Shown in pieces: positions 1 to 7,827 of a stretch of DNA of 64,000 nucleotides; position 1 is the stretch's first letter; each line of letters starts with the position of its first letter. The notes beneath the pieces were generated by a model. That model was not told the origin of the DNA, did not search any database, and saw only the letters and a program-made list of their open reading frames with translations. This stretch comes from Microbacterium sp. LWH3-1.2. Its GTDB lineage: Bacteria; Actinomycetota; Actinomycetes; Actinomycetales; Microbacteriaceae. The stretch is taken from the NCBI RefSeq assembly GCF_040675855.1, contig NZ_JBEGIK010000001.1, positions 992,001-1,056,000 on the forward strand, written 5' to 3'. The translations under genes and the position numbers were made by a program.

Positions 1-163
1 AGGTGCCTCGTCCGCCGCTGATGACTCGGAACAGGAAGGCGATCAGCGCGATGACTCCGACGATGATGGCCACCCACAGCAGCCAACTCAGCGCCGAATT
101 GAGGCCGCCGACGATCGCAAGGATGATCGCGACGACGATGATGATGATCAGGGCGAGGTTCAT
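1..163 (-). CDS. small hydrophobic membrane protein (partial)
   Basis: The gene reads leftwards and runs off the window edge after 54 codons. The start is an ATG at 161-163 with a GA-rich ribosome site (AGAAGGAGAAG) just upstream, which supports it. The visible protein is almost entirely hydrophobic: two membrane segments (about residues 3-20 and 28-47) rich in Ile, Val, Ala and Leu, joined by a short GGLNSALS turn, and a basic end (RVISGGRG). Short two-helix proteins of this kind are common next to stress genes in actinobacteria. I cannot assign a function. Confidence 0.6.
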   Translation of the reverse strand, partial: MNLALIIIIVVAIILAIVGGLNSALSWLLWVAIIVGVIALIAFLFRVISGGRGT

Positions 164-256
164 AGGAGCTTCTCCTTCTTCGTCGTCGATGCATGTGATG
201 CATCGCGTGCCTCGTGGGCACATATCGACAGTGGCACCCGCCGGGCGGTGTCCGTA

Positions 257-340
257 GGGGGTTGACGACGCCGGTTTTCCGGTGATACGCCGGGGGACGG
301 CGCTGCGTGTAGGGCGGTCGGGCGGGCGCTGTCAACCCCC
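257..340. promoter_or_regulatory. inverted repeat between divergent genes
   Basis: A perfect 10-bp inverted repeat, GGGGGTTGAC at 257-266 and GTCAACCCCC at 331-340, lies between the divergent small membrane protein gene and the SDR gene. Each arm contains a TTGAC core facing its own gene (TTGACG at 262-267 on the plus strand; TTGACA at 330-335 on the minus strand), so the arms may be the -35 boxes of two divergent promoters. The matching -10 boxes are weak (GATACG near 284 and TACACG near 306), so promoter assignment is tentative. Confidence 0.35.
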
Positions 341-375
341 GTGAGGGTTCATGGCCACGTCCGTAGTTTCGCGGT

Positions 376-1260
376 ATGAGCACATCCGCGACCGATCCGA
401 CGACCGCTCACCACGAGGACGGCTTCCCCGCGCAGCACCAGGATCAGCCGGGGCTCACCGGCGAGACACGTCCCGAACCCGATCACGGCGAAGAGTCGTA
501 TCGCGCAGCGCAGCGCCTGGACGGCCGCCGCGCCCTCATCACGGGCGGTGATTCCGGCATCGGCCGGGCCGTCGCCATCGCGTTCGCGCGCGAAGGAGCG
601 GACGTCGCGCTGACCTACATGCCCGAGGAGTACGAGGACGCGGAAGACACCGCCCGCCGGATCACGGAGAGCGGTGCGCGCGCGCTGCCGCTCGAGGGAG
701 ACCTGCGTGACGAGGACTTCTGCGCCGAGATCGTCGAGCGCGCCGTCGAAGAGTTCGGCGGCCTCGACGTACTCGTGCTCAACGCGGCCTACCAGCAGGA
801 CCGCGAAGGTCTCGACAAGCTCGAGACCGAAGAGTTGGAGCGGGTGTTCCGCACCAACCTCTTCGCGCAGGTCTTCACCGCCCGCGCCGCGATCCCGCGC
901 CTGAAGCCCGGGGCGTCGATCATCGTCACGACGTCGATCCAGGCGTTCAACCCCTCTCCCGGACTGATCGACTACGCGATGACGAAGGCGGCGCAGGTCG
1001 CGTTCGTCAAAGCGCTCGCCGAAGAGCTCGGCGAGAAGGGAATCCGCGTGAACGGCGTCGCGCCGGGACCGATCTGGACGCCCCTCATTCCCGCGACGGG
1101 TTGGGATGCTGAGCGCCTCGCCACATTCGGACAGGACACGCCGCTGGGCCGTGCAGGTCAGCCCGCCGAACTCGCCGGTGCGTACGTGTACCTCGCGAGC
1201 GACGCGGCGTCGTACACCTCCGGGGCGATCCTTCCGGTCACCGGGGGCAAGGGTCTGTGA
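376..1260 (+). CDS. SDR family oxidoreductase
   Basis: A classical short-chain dehydrogenase of 294 residues that would use NAD(P)H to oxidise or reduce an alcohol or carbonyl group; the substrate is unknown. After a polar N-terminal extension of about 45 residues comes the nucleotide-binding TGGDSGIGR motif (56-64), then NAAY (136-139), the catalytic Ser187, and the Y200-x-x-x-K204 pair. The extension and the GDSGIGR form of the glycine motif resemble the stress-linked YhdF/YhxC/Gsp39 group. No strong ribosome site precedes the ATG at 376. It sits next to a small basic protein and a topoisomerase IB, a grouping that suggests stress expression, but I see no operator proving it. Confidence 0.9.
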   Translation: MSTSATDPTTAHHEDGFPAQHQDQPGLTGETRPEPDHGEESYRAAQRLDGRRALITGGDSGIGRAVAIAFAREGADVALTYMPEEYEDAEDTARRITESGARALPLEGDLRDEDFCAEIVERAVEEFGGLDVLVLNAAYQQDREGLDKLETEELERVFRTNLFAQVFTARAAIPRLKPGASIIVTTSIQAFNPSPGLIDYAMTKAAQVAFVKALAEELGEKGIRVNGVAPGPIWTPLIPATGWDAERLATFGQDTPLGRAGQPAELAGAYVYLASDAASYTSGAILPVTGGKGL

Positions 1261-1305
1261 AACCCGCACCCGCTGCGGCGGGAGCGACCAGGGAAGGAGG
1301 AAGCG

Positions 1306-1572
1306 ATGCCCGCAGGACGTGGATCGAACCTGAAGGATCGCGACATGTACGAGGAGCTCCGCAAGGACGGTGCCTCGAAGGAGAAGGCCGCGCGCATCTC
1401 GAACGCCGCGGCGAGCCAGGGCCGCAAGAAGATCGGCAAACGCGGCGGCAACGCCGAGGACTACGACGATCGCACCGTTCCGGAGCTGCGCAAGCGCGCG
1501 AAGGAGCTGGGTCTCAAGGGGTACTCGGGCAAGAAGAAGTCCGAGCTCATCTCGATGATCCGCAACCACTGA
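1306..1572 (+). CDS. small basic DUF7218/Rho N-terminal-like protein
   Basis: An 88-residue basic protein with a good ribosome site (GGAAGGAGGAAG) before its ATG. The first half has the motif SNLKDRDMYEELRKDGASKEKAARISN, typical of small actinobacterial proteins annotated as DUF7218. The C-terminal 35 residues (DDRTVPELRKRAKELGLKGY, then SGKKKSELISMIR) form a SAP/Rho-N helix-extended-helix fold that can bind nucleic acid. It lies 45 bases after the SDR gene on the same strand and may be cotranscribed with it. A role as a DNA- or RNA-binding accessory protein is inference from the fold. Confidence 0.8.
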   Translation: MPAGRGSNLKDRDMYEELRKDGASKEKAARISNAAASQGRKKIGKRGGNAEDYDDRTVPELRKRAKELGLKGYSGKKKSELISMIRNH

Positions 1573-1644
1573 CGTCGGGGGAGACTCGGCCGGCGGGTAA
1601 CCCGAGCCCGTCGGCCGACCTGGCGATTTCGGTAGCGTGAACGG

Positions 1645-2661
1645 ATGCCGAAGCTCGTCCGAGTCCGTCCCTACGAGGATCCCGGCTTCCGTCGGCTGCG
1701 CTCCGGGTCGGGCTTCCGGTACGTCGGCGCCAAGGGGCGCCCTCCTGGACCGCGCCACCTCGCCCGCATCCAGGCGCTGGTGATCCCGCCCGCCTGGCAG
1801 GACGTGTGGATCAGCACGCGCCCCGACGGGCATATCCAGGCGGTGGGCGTCGATGACGCCGGCCGCAGGCAGTACGTCTATCACCCCACCTGGACCGCCG
1901 GCCGCGACCGCGGCAAGTTCGCGAGGGCGCTGGCGCTCGCCGAGGCACTGCCGCGCGCCCGAGCCCGGGTGACGACGTCGCTGCGCCGCGAAGCCCTCGA
2001 CCGCGAACGCGTGCTCGCCGTCGCATTCCGGCTCCTCGACGAGGCCGCGCCGCGCATCGGATCGGAGCGCTATCTCACCGCGCACGGCAGCCGCGGTCTC
2101 ACGACCCTGCAGCGACGAGATGCCGCGGTGGCAGCATCCGTCATCACGTTCGCCTTTCCCGGCAAGAGCGGCAAGCGCCAGCTGCTGGAGCTCGACGACG
2201 CCGAGCTCGCCGCGGCGATCGAGCTGCTCGCGACGGGGCGGCCGCGCGCGCCGTTGCTCGCGTGGCAGCGCGGGAGCAGGCGGGTGCCGCTGACCCCCGC
2301 CGAGGTGAATGCGTACGTCCGGTCGCTGACCGGCGGCAAGTTCACCGCCAAGGACTTCCGAACGCTCCGCGGCACCATCCTCGCCGCCGAGGCGCTCGCT
2401 CGCATGGGCACCGTCGACACCACACCCGAGCGCAAGCGCGCCGAGGTGCTCGCCGTGCGCGCGACCGCCGAGGCCCTCGGCAACACCCCGTCGGTCGCCC
2501 GCGGCTCGTACATCGACCCTCGCGTCTTCGCCCGGTACCGCGACGGACACCTCCTCGACCTCTCCAGGAGCGGTGAGTCCGCGATCCGCGCCCTCCTGCT
2601 GAAGCCCGCACGCCGCGGCGGCGAGCCCCAGCCTCCGGAGGACGTCGAGCTCGCGGAGTAG
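1645..2661 (+). CDS. DNA topoisomerase IB
   Basis: A 338-residue type IB topoisomerase of the short bacterial (poxvirus-like) class, which relaxes supercoils by a 3'-phosphotyrosyl intermediate. The N-terminal domain has the family hallmarks GFRYVGAKG (23-31), IPPAW (47-51) and a DGHIQAVGVDDAGRRQYVYHP stretch (61-81). The catalytic core follows with LTAHGSRGLTTLQ (144-156), KDFRTLRGT (246-254, holding a catalytic Arg) and GNTPSVARGSYIDPRV (279-294), where Tyr289 is the likely nucleophile. Length and motif order are normal. It starts 73 bases after the small SAP-like gene; bacterial copies are often accessory to topoisomerase I and gyrase. Confidence 0.9.
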   Translation: MPKLVRVRPYEDPGFRRLRSGSGFRYVGAKGRPPGPRHLARIQALVIPPAWQDVWISTRPDGHIQAVGVDDAGRRQYVYHPTWTAGRDRGKFARALALAEALPRARARVTTSLRREALDRERVLAVAFRLLDEAAPRIGSERYLTAHGSRGLTTLQRRDAAVAASVITFAFPGKSGKRQLLELDDAELAAAIELLATGRPRAPLLAWQRGSRRVPLTPAEVNAYVRSLTGGKFTAKDFRTLRGTILAAEALARMGTVDTTPERKRAEVLAVRATAEALGNTPSVARGSYIDPRVFARYRDGHLLDLSRSGESAIRALLLKPARRGGEPQPPEDVELAE

Positions 2662-2670
2662 CGTGAAGGG

Positions 2671-3084
2671 ATGCCGCAGCCCGTCGATCCCCGCATCCTC
2701 GGGGTGACGGTGGCCGGCGGCGCGATCGGCGTCCTCGCGCGGGCGCTCGTGCTCGACCCCGTGACGGATCCGACGGCGGTGCCCTGGGTGACGCTCGGGA
2801 TCAACGTGGTCGGATCCCTGATCCTCGGGGTCGTGGTCGGCTGGCTCGACGACCGGCGCCCGGTTCTCCGCTCGTTCCTCGGCACCGGCGTCCTGGGCGG
2901 CTTCACGACCTACAGCGCGTTCGCGGTGGCCACGGCGCTGTGGGTCACGACACCGTGGCTCGCCGCGGGGCTGGCGGCGGCATCCGTCATCGCGGGTGTC
3001 ATCGGCGCGATCGTCGGATTGTTCATCGGACGCCGCATCGCCGACCGGCCGGGCGAGGTCGAGTACCCGGAGGACGCCCAGTGA
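2671..3084 (+). CDS. crcB: CrcB/Fluc fluoride ion channel, first subunit
   Basis: A 137-residue, four-helix membrane protein of the CrcB/Fluc family, which lets toxic fluoride leave the cell. Visible family marks are GGAIGVLARA near the start, the pore Asn in the INVVGSLILG helix, and GVLGGFTTYSAFA, the conserved loop with the Thr-Tyr/Phe-Ser track. The gene begins 9 bases after the topoisomerase stop and its own stop overlaps the start of a second crcB. Such tandem genes usually encode the two halves of an antiparallel heterodimer. Confidence 0.93.
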   Translation: MPQPVDPRILGVTVAGGAIGVLARALVLDPVTDPTAVPWVTLGINVVGSLILGVVVGWLDDRRPVLRSFLGTGVLGGFTTYSAFAVATALWVTTPWLAAGLAAASVIAGVIGAIVGLFIGRRIADRPGEVEYPEDAQ

Positions 3085-3452
3085 GCCTGTGGCTGCTGCT
3101 CGCCGCCCTCGCGGGAGGCGCGGGTGCGGGGCTCCGGTACCTCGTCGACCGGTGGCTCACCCCCGCCACGGGTGCGCGGTTCCCGGTGGGGATCCTCGTC
3201 GTGAACGTCTCGGGCTCCTTCGCGCTCGGCGTGATCACAGGGCTCGGAACGTCCATCGCCCCCGAGCTCTCGCTCGTGCTGGGGCTGGGCCTGCTCGGCG
3301 GCTACACGACCTTCAGCACCGTGTCGGTCGAGACCGTGCTGCTCGCCCAGCGAAAGCGCTGGCGCCACGCCGCGCTCAACCTCGGCGGCACCCTCGCGCT
3401 CTCCGCCGTCGCCGCGGGGCTCGGGCTGCTCCTCGGGGGAGCGGTTTCATGA
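3081..3452 (+). CDS. crcB: CrcB/Fluc fluoride ion channel, second subunit
   Basis: The second fluoride channel subunit, 123 residues, four membrane helices. I chose the GTG at 3081, which overlaps the stop of the first crcB by four bases (GTGA) and gives the usual family N-terminus (LLLAALAGGAGAGLRYLVDR). The conserved VNVSGSFALG helix and the GLLGGYTTFSTVS loop are present. A longer frame running upstream inside the first gene is not needed. Translational coupling supports a one-to-one heterodimer. Confidence 0.93.
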   Translation: MSLWLLLAALAGGAGAGLRYLVDRWLTPATGARFPVGILVVNVSGSFALGVITGLGTSIAPELSLVLGLGLLGGYTTFSTVSVETVLLAQRKRWRHAALNLGGTLALSAVAAGLGLLLGGAVS

Positions 3453-3546
3453 GAGCCGCATGAAATACTGAACCGCGATACATCTCCGTATCGAGCGGGC
3501 TCCCGCCCTCCCCCTGCATCATCACCTCACCAGCGAAGGCCTCCGT

Positions 3547-6500
3547 GTGTCGAACCTCGCCGTTCTGAGTCTCAAGAACCGCGCGCTCATCGCGCTCATC
3601 ACGATCGTCGCCGCCATCTTCGGCGGTCTCGCGCTCACGAACCTCAAGCAGGAACTGATCCCTTCGATCGAGTTCCCCGCGCTCATCGTCGTCTCGTCCT
3701 ACCCGGGCGCGTCGCCCGAGGTCGTGAGCAACGACGTGTCGGTGCCCATCGAGACCGCCATCCAGGGCGTTCCGGGGCTCGAGTCCACGAGCGCGACGAG
3801 CACCACCAACGCGTCGATCGTGCAGGCGTCGTTCACCTACGGCACCGATCTCGCGACCGCCGAGCAGAAGATGACGCAGGCGATCAACCGCATCAAGTCA
3901 CAGCTGCCGGCCGGGGTCGAGCCGAACGTCATCTCGGCGAGCATCGACGACTTCCCGGTGATCCAGCTGGCCGTGACGGGCTACGACGACGAGGCCACGA
4001 TCCAGTCGCAGCTCGAGGCATCCGTCATTCCGGATCTCGAGGATGTCGCGGGCGTCAATGCCGCGCAGATCGTCGGTGGAGTGGGCCAGCGCGTCACGAT
4101 CACGCCCGACCAGGCGGCCCTTGCCGAGGCCGGCTTCACGCAGCAGGCGATCCGCGATGCGCTCGACCAGAACGGCGTGCTGTTCCCGGGCGGCGAGATC
4201 ACCGAGGGCGACGAGACCCTGATGGTGCAGACGGGCGCGAAGATCGGCTCGGTCGATGAGATCGCGGCGCTGCCGCTGGTGCCGTCGACCGCCGACCAGT
4301 TCGTCGCCGGCCCCACGACCATCGGGGACGTCTCGACCGTCGAGGAAGAGGCCGACCCGGTCACGACGATCTCGCGCGTGAACGGCGAGCCGGCGCTCAC
4401 GATCGCGGTCACGAAGCTGCCCGCGGCCAACACGGTCGACGTATCGCGGGGCGTGCTCGCGGTGCTGCCCGACCTCGAGGACTCGCTCGACGGTGCGGAG
4501 TTCACCGTCGTCTTCGACCAGGCGCCCTACATCCAGGAGTCGATCGACACCCTCGCGAAGGAGGGCCTGCTCGGCCTCGTCTTCGCGGTGATCGTGATCT
4601 TCATCTTCCTGCTGTCGGTGCGCTCGACCCTCGTCGCGGCGATCTCGATTCCGACGAGCATCCTCATCACGTTCATCGGCCTGCAGGCGTTCGGCTACTC
4701 GCTCAACATCCTGACCCTCGGCGCGATCACGATCGCGATCGGGCGGGTGGTCGACGACTCCATCGTCGTCATCGAGAACATCAAGAGGCACTACGTCGGC
4801 GATGCCGACAAGGGCGACTCCATCCGCCGCGCGGTGCGTGAGGTGGCCTCGGCCATCACGGCCTCGACGATCGTGACCGTCGCGGTGTTCCTGCCGATCG
4901 CGTTCGTCGGCGATGTCACGGGCGAGCTGTTCCGGCCGTTCGCGATGACCGTGACGATCGCCATGACCGCGTCGCTGTTCGTGGCGCTCACGATCGTGCC
5001 GGTGCTTGCGTACTGGTTCCTGAAGCCTGGCAAGCCGATCCTCGACGCCGAAGGCGTCGCGGTCGACCCCGAGGACCCGGCTGCGCCGCCGAGCCGACTG
5101 CAGAAGTCGTACCTGCCGATCCTGCGCTGGACGCTCCGGCACTCGTGGATCACGCTCGCGCTCGCCGTGCTGGTGCTCGTCGGCACGATCGCCGCCGCGC
5201 CGTTCATGAAGACGAACTTCCTCGGCGACTCGGGTCAGAACACGTTCACGATGACGCAGGACATCGGCCCCGCTCCTTCGCTCGAAGCCGAGAGCGCCGC
5301 GGCGGAGCAGGTCGAGGAGATCCTCCTCGGCATCGACGGCATCGAGACCGTGCAGGTGTCGATCGGCTCGAGCGGCTCGGCGCTGCGCGATGCGTTCTCG
5401 GGCGGCGGCAGCGGGATCACCTACTCGATCACGACCGATCCCGGTGTCGACCAGGTCGCGCTCCGCGAAGAGGTGCAGAACGCGGTCGCCGACCTCGACG
5501 ACGCCGGCGAGATCACCGTCGCCGCTGGTGGCGGCGGCTTCGGCTCGACCGATATCGCGATCGACGTGACGGCTCCAGACTCCTCGACCCTTCAGGACGC
5601 GACGGATGCTGTGATCTCGGCCGTCGACGGAGCCGACGGCGTGGGTCAGGTCACGAGCAACCTGTCGGCCTCGCTGCCGTACATCGCCGTGACGGTGGAC
5701 CGCGACAAGGCCGCGGAGCTCGGCCTCTCGGAGGTGGCGGTCGGCGCGCTGGTGTCGAACACGATGCAGCCGCAGTCGATCGGCACGGTCGAGATCGACG
5801 ACACGTCGCTCACCGTGTACCTCGCCGCGTCCGAGACGCCCGCCTCGCTCGACGACCTGCGCCAGCTGCAGGTGCCGAGCGCCACCGGCCCGATCCCGCT
5901 CGAGCAGGTCGCGACCGTCGAAGAGAGCGAAGGCCCGACCTCGATCACCACCGAGGGCGGCCGGCGCACCTCGACCGTCACGGTGACCCCGTCGACCGAC
6001 AACCTGCAGACCGCGACGGCCTCGGTCACGACGGCTCTCGCCGACGCGGACCTGCCGTCGTCGGCCGACGCGACGCTCGGCGGCGTCGTGACGCAGCAGC
6101 AGGACGCCTTCTCGCAGCTCGGCCTCGCCCTGCTCGCCGCGATCCTGATCGTCTACATCGTGATGGTCGCGACCTTCAAGTCCCTCCGCCAGCCGCTGCT
6201 GCTGCTGGTCTCGGTGCCGTTCGCGGCGACCGGCGCGATCCTGCTGCAGATCATCACGGGCGTGCCGCTCGGTGTCGCGTCGCTCATCGGCGTGCTGATG
6301 CTCATCGGCATCGTCGTGACGAACGCGATCGTGCTCGTCGACCTCGTGAACCAGTACCGGGAGAAGGGCCTGACAGCTCACGACGCGACGGTCGCCGGTG
6401 GCTCGCGACGCCTCCGCCCGATCCTCATGACGGCGCTCGCGACCATTTTCGCGCTCACGCCCATGGCGCTCGGGATCACCGGTCAGGGCGGATTCATCTC

Positions 6501-7569
6501 GCAGCCCCTCGCCATCGTCGTGATCGGCGGCCTTGTGTCGTCGACCGTGCTGACGCTGCTCGTGCTGCCGACGCTCTACAACCTCGTCGAGGGCGCGAGG
6601 GAACGGCGCATCGAGCGGCGCCGTCGCCGCGATGAAGGCGACGGCGGTGTCCCGGCTCCTGATGGGGATGGGCCGGACGGCGGTACGGATGCTAGGGCCG
6701 CGGGCGTGCTCGTCGGCGCCGGCGCAGGTGCGGTTGTGGCTGGTGCTGAGGCTGGTGTCGGCCCGGGATCGGCAGGCGCCGCCGGCGCCGCCGGGGTCGC
6801 GGGTGCGGAGGCGTTCGAGACCCGTCGGCAGCGTCGGCAGCGGGAGGCCGGCGGCGCGGTCGCGACGGACACCGCGGGAATCGCCATACCCGTGATCGAG
6901 GAGGGCCCCGACGTCGAGGTGTCGGACTCGACCCCGGCGCCCGTTGGAGCCGACCAAGTGACGCAGCCGGAGGTGCTCGGAATAGTTGCTGCGGGCGAGT
7001 CCGATACGACGTCGTCTGCGCCCGAGAGCGCGAACACCGACACCGGGAAACCTCACGAGCCTCAACTCGAGCCCGCTGCCGAGCAGGACGCCGATGTGTC
7101 GGACGCGGCACCTGCCCCGGCCGACACGGACGCTGGTGTCGAGGTCGAGTCGGGTGCTGAGGGCCAGGCGCTCGACGCAGTGCCCGTGCCGACAGATGCG
7201 GTGGAGCACGCGGAGACTCCCGGCCAGGAGCGGGGCGACGACTCAGAGTCGGCCGAGGACGCTGAGTCACACCCGGCCGGCGAGGCGGAGATCGAACCGG
7301 ACCGGGACGTCGCGAGCGACTCCGAGATCGAGAAGACGGGCGCGGGGGTGCGGGACGCGCAAGCGTCCGACGTCCAGCCCGCAGATCACCCGACGCCCGA
7401 TGGCGAGCCCGAGGAACACGGCGGGAGCTCGCCCGAGCCCGGGCAGGCCGAGTCCGCGGCTGATGAGGCAGAGCCTGTCGCGGACGAGGACGACGGCACA
7501 CCCGAGGGTGGACCCTCACCGGCCGACGAGCGCGAGAGCGGCGAGGATCGTCCTCACGACGCCAACTGA
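3547..7569 (+). CDS. RND family efflux transporter with long acidic C-terminal tail
   Basis: A proton-driven RND (AcrB/HAE1-type) inner-membrane exporter; the substrate is unknown. It starts at a GTG with a GAAGG ribosome site. The order is normal: TM1, the first porter domain, TM2-6 with the proton-relay motif GRVVDDSIVVIENI (about 399-412; Asp pair 403/404), a second porter domain, and TM8-12 ending near residue 1010. Unusually, it continues for about 325 residues: a basic stretch (RRIERRRRR), an Ala/Gly-rich segment, then a long Asp/Glu/Pro/Ala/Ser-rich region that looks disordered and cytoplasmic. No membrane-fusion partner or outer-membrane channel lies beside it, as expected for an organism with one membrane. 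Confidence 0.92.
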   Translation: MSNLAVLSLKNRALIALITIVAAIFGGLALTNLKQELIPSIEFPALIVVSSYPGASPEVVSNDVSVPIETAIQGVPGLESTSATSTTNASIVQASFTYGTDLATAEQKMTQAINRIKSQLPAGVEPNVISASIDDFPVIQLAVTGYDDEATIQSQLEASVIPDLEDVAGVNAAQIVGGVGQRVTITPDQAALAEAGFTQQAIRDALDQNGVLFPGGEITEGDETLMVQTGAKIGSVDEIAALPLVPSTADQFVAGPTTIGDVSTVEEEADPVTTISRVNGEPALTIAVTKLPAANTVDVSRGVLAVLPDLEDSLDGAEFTVVFDQAPYIQESIDTLAKEGLLGLVFAVIVIFIFLLSVRSTLVAAISIPTSILITFIGLQAFGYSLNILTLGAITIAIGRVVDDSIVVIENIKRHYVGDADKGDSIRRAVREVASAITASTIVTVAVFLPIAFVGDVTGELFRPFAMTVTIAMTASLFVALTIVPVLAYWFLKPGKPILDAEGVAVDPEDPAAPPSRLQKSYLPILRWTLRHSWITLALAVLVLVGTIAAAPFMKTNFLGDSGQNTFTMTQDIGPAPSLEAESAAAEQVEEILLGIDGIETVQVSIGSSGSALRDAFSGGGSGITYSITTDPGVDQVALREEVQNAVADLDDAGEITVAAGGGGFGSTDIAIDVTAPDSSTLQDATDAVISAVDGADGVGQVTSNLSASLPYIAVTVDRDKAAELGLSEVAVGALVSNTMQPQSIGTVEIDDTSLTVYLAASETPASLDDLRQLQVPSATGPIPLEQVATVEESEGPTSITTEGGRRTSTVTVTPSTDNLQTATASVTTALADADLPSSADATLGGVVTQQQDAFSQLGLALLAAILIVYIVMVATFKSLRQPLLLLVSVPFAATGAILLQIITGVPLGVASLIGVLMLIGIVVTNAIVLVDLVNQYREKGLTAHDATVAGGSRRLRPILMTALATIFALTPMALGITGQGGFISQPLAIVVIGGLVSSTVLTLLVLPTLYNLVEGARERRIERRRRRDEGDGGVPAPDGDGPDGGTDARAAGVLVGAGAGAVVAGAEAGVGPGSAGAAGAAGVAGAEAFETRRQRRQREAGGAVATDTAGIAIPVIEEGPDVEVSDSTPAPVGADQVTQPEVLGIVAAGESDTTSSAPESANTDTGKPHEPQLEPAAEQDADVSDAAPAPADTDAGVEVESGAEGQALDAVPVPTDAVEHAETPGQERGDDSESAEDAESHPAGEAEIEPDRDVASDSEIEKTGAGVRDAQASDVQPADHPTPDGEPEEHGGSSPEPGQAESAADEAEPVADEDDGTPEGGPSPADERESGEDRPHDAN

Positions 7570-7783
7570 GACACGTCTTGGTCGGAGCGCGATTTCCGCT
7601 GCGACTATCCCGTGGGTCGCGCGCTGAGCGCGGCCTCAGGGGCGCTTTCACCGCGCGGGATCAACGAGCACCGCTGGCGCAGGTCACCTCGGGGCCTTGA
7701 TACGTTGCCGAGCTGGAAGGAGTCCATGGATTGGTGGGCAGGGCTGTCGAGGCTGATTCGCTGTCTCTGGCGCTCCGGATAGA

Positions 7784-7813
7784 GGGGTGCCGCAGTGCGA
7801 GCTGCGGCACCCC
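7784..7813 (-). terminator. hairpin terminator of the sugar ABC operon
   Basis: A perfect 12-bp stem (GGGGTGCCGCAG / CTGCGGCACCCC) with a 6-base loop lies 14 bases beyond the stop of the solute-binding gene, at the end of the minus-strand operon. There is no clear U-tract, which is common for GC-rich actinobacterial hairpins. Confidence 0.7.
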
Positions 7814-7827
7814 AGCCGATTCTGAGA

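Noticed and set aside
349..2550. Long minus-strand open frame (733 codons) opposite the SDR and topoisomerase genes
   Set aside because: Arg/Gly/Ala/Asp-rich, no domain pattern; it is the antisense shadow expected at this GC content, and the plus strand has clear families.
3898..7209. 1103-codon minus-strand frame opposite the RND gene
   Set aside because: Composition (Arg, Asp, His-rich) is that of a reverse-frame shadow; the plus-strand RND protein is unmistakable.
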